The notes below the pieces were generated by a model, which searched no databases, was not told the origin of the DNA, and saw nothing but the letters and a program-made list of their open reading frames with translations. A DNA stretch of 64,000 bases from Liolophura sinensis. Lineage: Eukaryota > Mollusca > Polyplacophora > Chitonida > Chitonidae. The DNA is taken from assembly GCF_032854445.1 (NCBI RefSeq), contig NC_088295.1, positions 46,241,385 to 46,305,384 on the forward strand. Reading direction: 5' to 3'. Shown here piece after piece: positions 12,901 through 23,230 of the stretch (within the stretch, counting starts at the first letter, position 1; each line of letters begins with the position of its first letter). Position numbers and translations under genes: made by a program.

Positions 12901-15900
12901 TAATACAAGATTCTAATATGAATGTCACACACACACACACTTGTACTTGAGCAATATTCCCACATACATGTCAAATACGAATACAAGCTCCCCATACGCA
13001 TGTGAGATACAAGCATAATTCCTATTTTGCAAGATTTCTGGAAACACATTAAACAGCAAACAGATATTTTTACACTGCACACAACTACTGTAAACTGACC
13101 CTTAATGACCTTGTTACAAGCGGATCTATGGCCAAGGACTGATTTCTGGCTTAAGTTCAAATTTGAAATACCACCTTAGACCTTATTTTTGGGTGTTATG
13201 AAGACAAATTTTGTCCACCTCAACAGAGCTGTTTTGGGCAAAACGTATCCAAATTTCAACTTTCAGTATCAAAAACTAAGCCTTTTGGAAAGATTTTAAA
13301 TTTTGACTTAAGTCAGAATCGGCCTCAGTTGTATTAAGCCATCACAGGCTTGTAGGTTGATTTTAACTACCATGGCAATGAATGTTCAAATATATATATT
13401 TACATAAAACAGCCACACAAGCGCAACCGTCTGCCTATTGTCATAAGATCTCACAAGCTGTAGGGGAATATACAGAATTCCCAGTTCAAGGTCAGTATTG
13501 AACTAGTACCTTGTACACCACAGTGATTAAAAAGCAAGCATGTTTAACAACTAAATCTGCAGGCCGCTAACATATACATATATAAGTTGCTATGGTAGTT
13601 ACATATAACTTAGCCTATGAATGTGGAGCTAGACTTTGGGAATATCCTGTCATCATGAGACCTGTTCAGTGACCTCTGCTGAAGGACCAATGAGAAGAAG
13701 CCCTGTTAATTGGCCCCTACACACTGGCCAATCAGACTGGTGCTTTGCAATGTATAGGTTCTCACTGGAAAATGATTGACATTGGCAGTAATTCTTGGCA
13801 GTGCAGGTCACTAAACAGGCATCCAGGGAGGATGCTACCTCATCTATATCTCCTTCAAAATCACTAAGCACCTATGTGCAGATGCAGTTTTAAGAAAACT
13901 GATTCCCTACAGTACATACATGCTCCATATATAGGCCAGTACAAATTCAATACAAACAGCTGCATTATAATTACATTAACCCGTAAAACTAAAAATTCAT
14001 GTAAGCTGACATAAATACAAGTAAGGCAAGCTTCAGCATCAACCACCTGAAGATGCACAAAAACAGCAAAGACAGAGGGGCACCAGAGGGAAGTGGGACA
14101 GATGATGATTTGGGGGAAGGGCACTACTCACCAAATCTCCAAATAGCAGTAACTGAGGAACACAAACAACATCAAAAGGGAAATACACTAAGGTAAACCA
14201 AAGCAAACCCATAAACAAAATCACACACTAAGGTGCTAAAAACGAAAAACACTGCAAGTGCATAAAGTGAAAAGTAAACACAACAGCAATAAATAATCAG
14301 CCTTTCTGCCAACAGAAAAAAATGGCTGTATGATAAAATGAAACTTTTAAGGTAATACGAAACACAGTGCATGTGTACTGAAGTGGGTTTATCAGGGGTA
14401 ACTGTAAATGAGTGTTAATTGCCGTAAAAGTTGACAAAGGCTAACAGGATCCAGTAAGACTGCCGATAATGTCAACAAGTCAGAAGCTGCATTCATCTAT
14501 TTGGCCTTTCAGTCATGGAGCCTGTATCTACATGTATACTGAAAGGAAAAAAGGATGGTAGGTAGGTGTATATGTTTGTTCTTCAATGTTATCCACAACT
14601 TTTCATCGGGTTGACTTCATTGTTGGGCCTATTACTTATAGCCTAATGAAATGCAATGTCGAGTATTCGTAAGTACATGAGACAAATTTGTTTAACAGTT
14701 CTTTTTAATGGGAAACCTGGTCACCTGTAAAGCATTCTGTAAATTCAACACTCTGGGGCTTAAAAAGAAGGCTGGCAGACCTCCTCGTGTACGGCCGGAG
14801 AGGAAGCCAGCATGAGCTAGACTTGAACTCACAAAGACCCCATTGGTGAGAGGCTCCAGAGTCATTACGCCGTGCTGGCATGCTAACCCTCTCGGGCATG
14901 GAGGCCCCTGTAGGAAATGTAGTAGTTACATGTAGTTAGTGAAGAGTTTATATGATTTTCCACCAACTTACACAGCAGGGTGATTATCCCTCAAAAAATT
15001 CCGTTAGATTAAATGTGATTTACCGTGTATATATCCTAAATGACCTGAAATTTCACTCACTAAAGTGCATTTTTAGAGGCAAAGAAATGTCACAAAATAT
15101 TAGTTTTGGTGCTGAAACTTAGAATTTCCAGTAGAATAACACACCATGCTGCAAGCAAACACCTTTGTATAATCAATAAAACTCTCGGAATCAAGAAATG
15201 TAGGCAACTTAGCCATGGACGAACTTTATGGTCATTTAGGGGTGTATGTGCACGTACGTAGGCTAAAATTGGTCATTTAGGGTGTATGTGCACGTAACTA
15301 GGCTAAAATTGGCCCTTCCTTATAAACTGCATATTTCACTTCAGTTTCGTAATAAAGTACTTGTAATAATTTAGCCCATGTTCTGCAGAAAATTAAACTT
15401 ACATTCAGCAGAAAGCAGGTCAAATGACTATGTATACCCTAAGGGTTAAAAAAACATGTGTACATATAGTCAGGATGACAATACTAACAGTACAATGACC
15501 CCGGCAGCCATGACATACTCTTCATGTCTACTGTCCCAGATGGTCCGACACGGCTGACTCAGGATTCTGCTAATTTGTCATGTCAGAGCATTCCAGTACA
15601 TGAACTGATGAATGTGGTGGGAATATTTTCTCACTTGAGCTAAACATCAAATCTTAATTTGAGTATTCAAGCTAGATGTATTGCCAGTCATGGATGCCTT
15701 GAACATGGGTCCATATATCGGTTTAACCAACCACTCAGTGCTCACCAAAATCAAAACCATGCAGCTGAAATACTGAAGAGAAAGGACAATGACAACATCC
15801 ATATTGCATTTGAACCATGACACCTCTACCAAGCTTAATCAATCTATTGTGCAACAACAACTCACACAAGTGTAAAAACACAGCTCACTGACAGACATTA

Positions 15901-16765
15901 CTCAAAATCTCATTGAGATGCACACAGAAGTTCTGACGTTTTACAAGGAAAACTTTTTTTTTGTGGAAAATTGCAGTACATACCTGTGTCAGTTGCTTGA
16001 ATTTTTGTCAATGCTAAAAATGTAATGATTAACACATAGTTTCTTAATACAGGTAATTAATATACCTGGGTTAGCTGATTGAATTTTGTCAGTGCTAAAA
16101 ATGTAATGATTAAGACACAGTATGTTAATACAGGTAATTAATATACCTGTGCCAGTTGCTTGAATTTGTGTCAATGCTAAAACATACAATGATTAAGACA
16201 CAGTATCTCAGTACAGATCTGTGCTTACAAGAGAAATATAATTCGATACAAGTACATTTACCCATGTTTTTTATACTGCGTATCAAACTAAAATACCTGC
16301 CATGTGTCCCTAGCCTATTATGGCAGCCAAAACAACCACTAGTCTACAGAAGCACAATACATTTAGTCATTACATGTGTTCCCCTTACTAGCTTCATTAC
16401 TACCCTTCACATGTTGAATATGGTGTCTGTTCATGTTTTTCAATTCTAGCTATCTAGATGATAATGGTGATGAAATTATGATAATTCATAAATCAAACAT
16501 ATATTGGCAGTAGCAATGTGGATTTCCTCCATCTAAATAAAGGATTTGGTTAACTGAGATATCAGCAAGTTCATACATTGGTAATTCCTGGAATCTCATG
16601 AATACATGTATATATGTACATGTACATATATACATGTATTCACACTGTGTTATGGAAGCATGATGTTAAAATGAGCCCTTACTGCCTTTCCTCTGGGGTT
16701 ATCCTCCAGGGCATGTCCGTGGTGTCCTCAGGGGAGAGGGGGGCTAAGAGTCTCGAAATCTCCAT
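823..16765 (-). CDS. PLD1: Phospholipase D, PLD1/PLD2 (PX-PH) type; 5' half, eight exons, 3' end outside window
   Basis: The joined exons (5'->3': 16765-16683, 13863-13766, 11288-11138, 9429-9301, 4043-3938, 3710-3645, 1740-1583, 975-823) give 944 coding bases, about 314 residues, with matching phases and GT/AG borders at every junction. A PX domain is visible (YTIEVSHDEFKW, then a basic RRRYKHFSDLH stretch and IPLPTKE), then KQLEDYLN and YRNHHET, then a PH core with WSKKWMMVKDSF, YLDPDSG and TNLSR. This order and wording are characteristic of animal PLD1/PLD2. Family members hydrolyse phosphatidylcholine to phosphatidic acid and choline at membranes and respond to phosphoinositides and small GTPases. 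Both HKD catalytic motifs would lie left of base 1, so activity cannot be judged. The N-terminus is the least certain part. A PX-PH PLD is usually about 1000 residues, so roughly a third is present. Confidence 0.93.
1583..1740 (-). CDS. PLD1: PLD coding exon 7 (PX-PH linker and PH start)
   Basis: The exon is 158 nt, with acceptor TTTTTTTTCCAG and donor AAAAA|GTAATG, phase 2. It encodes FFGVSHLSFVKQLGKKGYE, a basic KKCSGGRRI, a cysteine cluster and GRWSKK, equivalent to the PLD stretch leading into the PH domain. Confidence 0.93.
1800..2090. mobile_element. Diverged SINE-like element, family 3
   Basis: It shares an order of motifs with 27537-27800: TAAACCACTGGCC, TTATCCCACATG, CACACCACATAGG, AAGACAAGTG and GACTGCTT. 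The ends are unclear. Confidence 0.5.
2187..2458 (-). mobile_element. SINE family 1, near full length
   Basis: The tail appears as TTTATTTATTTATTTATTTG, followed by the complete body and tRNA-like head ending GAGCCACGGAGGCCCC. It lies in the PLD intron between exons 6 and 7. Confidence 0.93.
3645..3710 (-). CDS. PLD1: PLD coding exon 6 (KQLEDYL helix)
   Basis: A 66-nt phase 0-0 exon behind a strong pyrimidine tract (CTTTTTTTTCTGTTTTACAG). Its 22 codons read KQLEDYLNTMLKCAVYRNHH plus ET, closely matching the conserved PLD segment that closes the PX domain. Confidence 0.92.
3938..4043 (-). CDS. PLD1: PLD coding exon 5 (end of PX)
   Basis: The exon is 106 nt, with acceptor TTTTCAG|ACACC and donor AGAATG|GTAAGC, phase 0 out. 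It encodes HRQTRMSLREHKREVSKFP, then KLEIRVNEEDIPARM. The proline-containing linker precedes the helix in exon 6. Confidence 0.85.
8238..8458 (+). mobile_element. MITE family B, terminal repeat ACCCTAAATGACC
   Basis: The ends are ACCCTAAATGACC and GGTCATTTAGGGT, perfect 13-bp inverted copies around a 195-bp AT-rich interior without coding potential. It lies in a PLD intron. Confidence 0.88.
9040..9126. mobile_element. MITE family A right-end fragment
   Basis: TGAGTAAGCATCTTGAAAAAA and AAAGGTTGAAGAATTACAG match the right end of the 23231 copy. It lies in the PLD intron just 5' of the PX exon downstream sequence. Confidence 0.55.
9301..9429 (-). CDS. PLD1: PLD coding exon 4 (PX core)
   Basis: The exon is 129 nt, with acceptor TTTCCTCAG|G and donor AAAAGA|GTAAGT. 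It encodes the PX core: YTIEVSHDEFKWTIRRRYKHF, then DLHSEL and IPLPTKE. The RRRYKHF basic cluster is the usual phosphoinositide-contacting part of PX domains. Confidence 0.93.
9921..10010 (+). repeat. 30-bp tandem repeat, three units
   Basis: TGGAAATCCCCAAAAGTTCA plus about ten bases, three times, in a PLD intron. Confidence 0.95.
11138..11288 (-). CDS. PLD1: PLD coding exon 3 (start of PX domain)
   Basis: The exon is 151 nt, with acceptor CTTTCAG|TTTTGCCC and donor AACCT|GTATGT (phase 1 in, phase 2 out). It encodes LPIIPFTSVHHLP, then a WIPGRPVTVKI strand and RRLNPNL, which matches the beginning of the PLD PX domain. Confidence 0.9.
12730..13010 (+). repeat. Degenerate repeat region (CTCCCATATG...ACATACATG)
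   Basis: Imperfect units around CTCCCATATGNATGTCACATA and CACAAGTAGA, spaced roughly 45-50 bases, including a short (AC)n. It lies in a PLD intron. Confidence 0.65.
13766..13863 (-). CDS. PLD1: PLD coding exon 2
   Basis: The exon is 98 nt. The acceptor GTGCTTAG|TGATTTTG keeps the frame from exon 1 (phase 2), and the donor CCA|GTGAGA leaves phase 1, matching exon 3. It encodes DFEGDIDEVASSLDA, followed by a Cys-rich linker. An AG eight bases upstream would shift the frame. This linker is poorly conserved in the family, so the call rests on splice signals and phase. Confidence 0.65.
14762..14910 (-). mobile_element. SINE family 1, head portion
   Basis: Only the tRNA-like head and adjacent body remain (CGGCCGGAGAGGAAGCCAGC to GGCATGGAGGCCCC). 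The tail half is missing. It lies in a PLD intron. Confidence 0.88.
15035..15240 (-). mobile_element. MITE family B, second copy, opposite orientation
   Basis: CCTAAATGACC and GGTCATTTAGG ends. The interior (AAAGTGCATTTTTAGAGGCAA, CCATGGACGAACTTTATGG) is the reverse of the 8238 copy. A 41-bp duplication of the right end follows to about 15312. Confidence 0.86.
15981..16216 (+). repeat. 82-bp tandem repeat, three units
   Basis: Units start with TACCTG at 15981, 16063 and 16144 and contain GCTAAAAATGTAATGATTAA, with about 10-15% divergence. It lies in a PLD intron. Confidence 0.92.
16599..16642. repeat. Perfect 44-bp palindrome in the PLD intron
   Basis: From TGAATACATGTA at the left to TACATGTATTCA at the right, every base pairs with no spacer, centred between 16620 and 16621. 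It starts 40 bases into the intron after the start-codon exon. Confidence 0.95.
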
Positions 16766-16914
16766 CCTCAGAGATCACCGAAAACGATCGGAGAAAATCG
16801 TGGGTTGTATCTCTCCGTACTGACTCGCTATACTCCATGTTTGCTTGTGTAACAGTGCACCGTCTACTGCCACGCTCTAGTTACTTCTTCAATGCAACGT
16901 ATCCCTTCCTTCAT
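16683..16914 (-). CDS. PLD1: PLD exon with start codon (coding 16765-16683) and 5' UTR
   Basis: The exon opens after a TTTTAG acceptor (first base 16914), so at least one noncoding exon lies further 5'. The donor is CA|GTAAGG after 16683, phase 2. The chosen ATG at 16765 has A at -3 and G at +4, with an in-frame TGA just upstream. The frame reads SPEDTTDMPW and joins exon 2 to give HDFEGDIDE, resembling the acidic FEG-containing N-terminus of PLD1. An earlier ATG at 16838 is in another frame. Confidence 0.7.
16728..16838 (-). other. Upstream ORF overlapping the PLD start
   Basis: A 36-codon ORF starts at an ATG with good context (ACATGG) at 16838 and ends at TGA 16730-16728, overlapping the presumed PLD ATG in a different frame. 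It reads ISEDGDFETLSPPLP and stops inside a C6-TCT-C4 run. It may be a translation-limiting uORF. Alternatively, a one-base error in that run could hide the fact that it is the true N-terminus. Confidence 0.5.
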
Positions 16915-18040
16915 CTAAAATAAGAGGAGAAAAAAAAGCTTGCATGATATTTCTATTCATTACACTGCTTCTAACATGTTAGGGCAAATATAAGTATATT
17001 CTTAATATGAAGAGATGGTAGACGACTGTTGTCATACCATAAGCATTAGGGTCACTGATGACAACATACCATGATTGGAGGCTACATGTTCTACAGTACA
17101 TATGCACCTTTGGCAAATCAAGACAGTTTTCAAAACACATATGTACGCTAAATTAACATGTAGGTTATTAAGAAGGGTAATTCAGCAAATTGAATATACC
17201 ATAGGCTGTAAGAGAAAGATATTTTGACCTCTCATAACATGTGCCATTTCAGATTAAAGGCCAGCTAAACAGATGGCTATAGACAGACATTTTACATTTT
17301 GACCTCAGGGGTACATGCAAGCATTCCACAAACATAATGTTTTCTCTTTGCATAATCAATCTGGCCTTAACAATGCAACTGTTACAGCCCCCAGGCCTTC
17401 ATGTTTGTTGGGTTTCCTCACTATAATTTATCACTTCCAATATTATGTCAGTCAATCTGTGGTATCACAATGACATCTCTTTGTAAGTCCTGTCCACATG
17501 CTATACAGTTATAGTGCTGCCATTCCAAAGACACCAGAGATCATGCCCTGACACCTGTAATCTTAGCAGACTAACACAAGGTCAACCTCTACTTAACCTA
17601 TCACCATATACTGAGCCCCAAACCAGGAAGTACCTCTATATTAACTTTAGTTGCTCCATTTGCCCTAAGAAATACCTTTAAAAAAACAATTACAGAGCCA
17701 GATAAAGGTCCTAAACAGTATTTTTGGTGATGAAACTTAAATGTACACTTACAATTTTCAAGAAGAATACAATACATGCATCATGCAAACAAACCTCACA
17801 ACACTTTCCTAAGATCAACAGATCTCTACAGATGCAGGTAAAATGAGGCACTAAACTGTACAAAGAATGAAAAAACCCACAACCCAATCATTATTCATTT
17901 ACTGCTGTTTTAAGTCCGGTTTATAGGTGCTGGAAATGGGAATGCACAGAATAAGCTACATCCCCTTCGTCAGGTACATATGTACCCAACCTACATCTTG
18001 ACCTACAGCCGCAGTTGAAACAGTGAGAGCAGGATGTTAA

Positions 18041-18255
18041 TGTGATTCTTTAACCTTTTCTCATGTTGGCAAGGTGCTACTCAAGCGGATTTTGAAGGTA
18101 ATACTGGGTGCAGACTGACAAAATTACACTTTGTGTGAAGCCCTGAAATTGGCTAATCCAACCAATGTAGTTTTGTCTCCAAAAATCAAATTAAAAATGT
18201 GCATCAATTACACTGGATGGTGCTCTTTCATACATAAAAATGTTGAGGAATTAGT
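18041..18255. mobile_element. MITE family A copy
   Basis: It begins TGTGATTCTTTAACCTTTTC and ends AATGTTGAGGAATTAG, with the same interior order as the 22437 copy. Confidence 0.8.
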
Positions 18256-18459
18256 GTAACATTATAGATGGCGCCTCTTGTAGCATGAGATCTTTACATA
18301 TTAACGGGAAAGACGTAATCGTCCGTTACTTTTGAATCACTATCTGATCGGTTAGGGTCTGTAACGCTCATCATTTTCAAACTGTATCTTATACCGCTTA
18401 ACCTGGGGCTAGGGACTGTAAAGGTAGCCATGCTCATTACATCAGCATGATGCCTTTAT

Positions 18460-18725
18460 GAACAGTTGCAATTAAAGCGCGACTGAGATACTTGTTTAAT
18501 TGTTATTTGACATGGAACTCATTCACGGACTACGAATTTAAACTTTCATATTGAATTCATGCCTGGAATATTCACTGTCTGCCCGGCATCATTGAAAACT
18601 GATGACCGCTTCTCTCTTGTGTGTTACCGGCTTTATTTCTTATTTGTATAATTTCTTACATACCTTTGTCTTTGGGAGTTAGTGTTAAACGTTGTTTTGG
18701 AAATGGATCTTGCGATTATCAACTT
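18460..18725 (+). repeat. Dispersed repeat of unknown class, copy 1
   Basis: Shares ordered blocks with 36108-36352: AACAGTTGCAATTAAAGCGCG, GAAAACTGATGACCGCTTCTC, ATATAATTTCTTACAT-like and CTTTGGGAGTTAGTGTTAAAC. Confidence 0.6.
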
Positions 18726-18896
18726 GGAACGCCTTTTACGGACTACTAATGGTATATGAATGTCCGACTTGACGCTTATATTTCAATTGATCTAGATGTG
18801 ATACTTCTGATCTGATTCCTCCTGGATCTAGACCAGACTTCATGAGAACTGACAGTACATATACAATGTATGTACCATCAAGTTGACATGCATCAA

Positions 18897-19055
18897 CCCT
18901 AATTCTTCAACCGCCGCTGCAACCAATATTTTGAAACATTGTTAGAGAGAACTATGGGGAGTAGAGAAAAAAATTTTAGCACCATTTTCATAACTGTATG
19001 CATAACTTCCACTGAAAACAGTGCTTTAGCAGTTGAAAAGGTTGAAGATTTACAA
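18897..19055. mobile_element. Short MITE family A relative
   Basis: CCTAATTCTTCAACCGCCGC at the left faces AAAAGGTTGAAGATTTACA at the right, with a different or shortened interior. Confidence 0.6.
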
Positions 19056-20589
19056 TACATATACATGCATGTTTATGTATTAAAATGACAGCATAACAGG
19101 CATGACAAGCATGCATGTCTCCAAACCTTAATACAACAGAGGCTATGTGGTAAACATGTTTGTACAGTATGAATTAAATACACATGTATTTCTTCACGGA
19201 GCCAAGAACCGCAATTTCTGAAATTTATTTCCATGCAGAAAAAGAGGATTGGCAAATAGCCAGGGCCTATATCAATCCTTAAGTTACTCGGCAAACAAAT
19301 ATTTAAAAGGAAACATTAGGAGAACAGTTACCTGCCCCGAGTGTGATATATAAAGTAAAATTGCAATAGTGCCACACATAAATGAGTCAGATATTACTTT
19401 AAATAAAACCGTTTTAAGCACTGCCTTTTCACAGGTACACATGTAACTGAAAAACACCCTGACCTGTAAGAGCTAGATTTGAGTTACTTTTTAAAAAAAG
19501 TTATTATAAATTGGAGGAGGAAGGTTTGAATCTGATGTTCAGAGCATTCCCTCATGCATGGTGTACACAGAAGTAATCTACAGCTTCTATAAAAAAAACA
19601 AAAAAAAAACCCATGAAGGATGAAGGTTAATGCTCTAAACATTTACCATGTAGAAACACAGCCACGTAGAGTCCATGATAAATAACACAAAGGCATAGGA
19701 CTTTACATACAGGATACAGGCCGATGCTCTGAAAACTCACTCAAGTGGAACATTGTATGACCAGAGCCCACATTAATTAACATCATGGTTAACTGGCACT
19801 CCAGACTCTGAGATTGTGCGAGTGGATTCAGATACCGGTGAAGTGATTCACTCATCATCAAGACCAGTAGTCTTAAGTCACTGTCAATTAATTACTCCAG
19901 TAAACTAGTCAGAGCCTCAAAACTCTAACCTACAGGACCACAAGATAGTGAAATTAAATTCTTGTATAATGTACAAGTAGGCATGATTGTAGTAAGTATG
20001 GGTTTTCAAAGCATATTGCATCTAAATGGACCTGGTCTAGCTTGTCGAGAGATCATTAATCAAAATATTTATACAGAATAAATCCGGAGAATGCATTCAT
20101 TAACCACTGATACAGGCTCTGAATATTTGCTAATTCTCCTTTCGTTAGATTTTAGACAAATCCTGTGTTAATGCCCACAGGATCAACAGCTTAAATTGTG
20201 ACCTCCTCTCAAGTATAAACAATTTGTATACTGTACCTTAACTCCTACAGTCACTGAGAAAAGCTTCAAAATTCCCAACGTATTTCTAAAAATCTTGACT
20301 CGTGTGAGTGAACACATATGAAAGACCTTGCAAAAGTTGATGAATCTAAGGACGTGAATAACACAATATGCCTGAAGGCAGATACTTTGCTTTACAGCCT
20401 TTTGCTGTTCATCATTATAATGATGAATTTGGTTGGCTCTAAGCAGTTCATGATTCATAGGTTAACTATGGTAATGAAAATGAAAATCATCAACACTAAT
20501 TGTTTGTCCACTAAAAACCATGCTAAGTTATCTCCCCCTGTCTCTTCTAGCAGCTGGAATAGTTCTACATGTCAATTGTTGCATAGTAA

Positions 20590-20790
20590 AGATAGATTTG
20601 ATTTATTTATTTATGGTATTTAATTACATTTTTAGTTTTTTTCTGCCCTACTCAGGAGCATTTCACTTCTACAACAGCGCTCAGAATTATGGTGAGAGGA
20701 AACCGGGCAGAGAGCGAGGGAAATGATCCTCCAGGTTGCTGACAGGCCTTTACACGTACAATCGGAGGGGAAACCAGCAATGGCTGGTTC
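20590..20790 (-). mobile_element. SINE family 1, diverged, lacks head
   Basis: The tail TTTATTTATTTATGG and body (CTACTCAGGAGCATTTCACTT, GGAAACCGGGCAGAG) are recognisable. The tRNA head is lost. Confidence 0.75.
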
Positions 20791-21364
20791 ATAATTTCCT
20801 ACAGTCATAAATGTACGGGTATGTGACCCCATCATTAGTTTAGATTGCTGGTACATCTGCAAATTTTAAATTCAGCAATTTCTACTGCTGAGTTTTGACG
20901 GCAGTGTGCACCGACAAGTGCATGTATGACGGAACAATTGATTTAAAGAAATCGATGATGTCAATGTGAGCCTTCTTTATATGCTCACAATTTTAATAGC
21001 AGTAAAGGTAACTAAGGCAATCTGTTCCTTACTGTCTAACACACATGAATTAAGAATCCAGATACTTAGGAGGTTTGTAATAAAACAGTAATCTTATATA
21101 CATGTAATGATTATATATATATATATATATATTTACAAAAAGATGTTTAAATACATTAAGAAAATAGAGGTTCACAGGATGAATGTACAATCAGCAAAGC
21201 CATCATAGTATACATCAATGTCTATACATGAAACATGTACATACATGTATATACTGACACTCACCTTTATAATTTACTCCCACCTTGATAATTTACATAA
21301 CTTACAAAGTTATAAGTTGGTCAAAGTTTGATCAAGCCAATGTATACCCATGCACACATGTGCT

Positions 21365-21530
21365 GTTTATTTCATTGGTGTTTTATGCCATGCCAAGAAT
21401 ATGTCACTTATATGACGACGACCAGCATTATGATGGGAGGAAATGAGCGCAGACGAAGCCAGCATGAGCTGGACTTGAGCTCACAGCGACAGCATTGGAA
21501 AGTGGCTCCTTAATCAATACACCATGCTGG
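21365..21530 (-). mobile_element. SINE family 1, internally deleted
   Basis: The tail and body start (TTTCATTGGTGTTTTATGCC) join directly to GAAGCCAGCATGAGCTGGAC and the head, with about 80 bases missing between. Confidence 0.85.
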
Positions 21531-22436
21531 CGTACTAAGCTCCCATTCACACCAATGCACCCATACATGCATTTAGAATTAACACATAGAATATAGAGTA
21601 CCACATAAACAGGTAAACAATGCTAATAAGCCCTCTTCACTTTTAAATTCACCCCCTTACATGTAATTAAGCACCTACCTGTGTATATAAACACCACATG
21701 AGTCTTAAAACTGGTCATATGTACCATCTGTTAACAGTCCAACTGAAAACACCTGTGAAATCTGGTAGCTATGCCCTGTGTATACATGCATGCATGTGCA
21801 TCGGTAGGCTTCCTGAATGAAACTTAAAGCATGGTGACATACACACAAGCATTTCATTCCTTGTCCCACAGGTAACAACTGTGTCAACAGAGCACTCAGT
21901 CTGGTTCAAGTAGGTATAATATACGACATAATAAATGTAGTGACCCAGATATGCTTACGTTTATTTTTAGTGTGTAGCATTAGGGCAACAAGAGGGAAAA
22001 ACATGTAAACAAAGAGTGTTACACCTTGTTAGAAATGACTTTGAAAAACTTCTGTGCTTACACATGAGGTGAAGTAGATGAAAAAGAAATCTCCATGCAC
22101 TTATTTTGCAATCAAACAAGTTTCAGCTGACTGCAGAAATACAGCTATCTTTAACTGCACAAGGTTATGCTGCTATGCAGTTATGCATTTTTTGTCGGTG
22201 AGAAGTAAGTTTGGAGTTGCCCACTGCCTCATGCATGTGGTGTGACAAATCAGGGTGGACCTCACAAATCCTGGTATTATAAACATGTATTTACGCTATA
22301 CTATTCCTATATGTAAGAAGACGCCAAATGCATTATTACTGTAGCAGTATCATTATTAGGAAATGACACCTATTAATCAGATGCATTATTACTGGTATGG
22401 ACTAGTTGAAGGACCAAGTAAAAGAAAACTACTCTA

Positions 22437-22651
22437 CTGTAATTCTTCAAACCCTTCCCATGTTTGCAAGGTGTTTATTCAAGCATATTCTGAAGGCATT
22501 ACTCTGTGTTGATTGATAAAATTACATTTTTTATGAAACCCTGAGATTGGTCAATCCAACCAATGATGTTTAGTCTCCAAATTCGAATTAAAAATGTGCA
22601 ATAAATGCAGAGAAGGTTGCTTTTTTATATAACAAAAGGTTGAGGAATTAG
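22437..22651. mobile_element. MITE family A copy
   Basis: It begins CTGTAATTCTTCAAACCC and ends AAAAGGTTGAGGAATTAG. The interior includes GATTGGTCAATCCAACCAATG and AATTAAAAATGTGCA, shared with 18041-18255. Confidence 0.82.
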
Positions 22652-22890
22652 TTTATTTATTTATCTGATTGGAGTTTATGCCATACTCAAGAATATTTCC
22701 CTTGTAAGACGGCAACCAGCATTACGGTTGGAGGAAAACAGGCAGAGCCCTAGGGAAACCCATAGTACTCCGGATGTTGCTGGCAGACCTGCCCATGCAT
22801 GTACCAATGCTCTGAGGCCTCATTAGTAGGAGGTTTCCACATCATCGTGCTGTGCTCGCCCTCCAACTACTCAGCCACACAGGCCAACTC
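22649..22890 (-). mobile_element. SINE family 1, diverged full length
   Basis: TTTATTTATTTATCTGATTGG leads into the body and ends CAGCCACACAGGCC. It starts exactly at the end of an inverted-repeat element (22437-22651). Confidence 0.85.
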
Positions 22891-23230
22891 TGGTTTAAGT
22901 CACTCTTTAGTTTATGTAAAATTCCTGCAATAGCTTTGTATACTTAAATATGACAGGAACGTCAGTGAAGCAATGTGTCTTCCTAGTAGCCATGTGCAAG
23001 TCATACTGTTCTAGTGAAATATAAACACTGGGAAGAATGTGTTTGGACTGTATTAAATACCTTGGAACTACTTGTAGTCTAGGCACCCTGTGGCAGGGAG
23101 ATGTCTTACATGAGCTTGCTATTTTTACATATTCAGTGTTACTACAGCCTCAGTATAAGCAGGCCAGACACTGTGAGCCTTGCAGGACCTACAAGCAGTC
23201 AGGGTGTAGTACACCTGCAATATGAACTGC

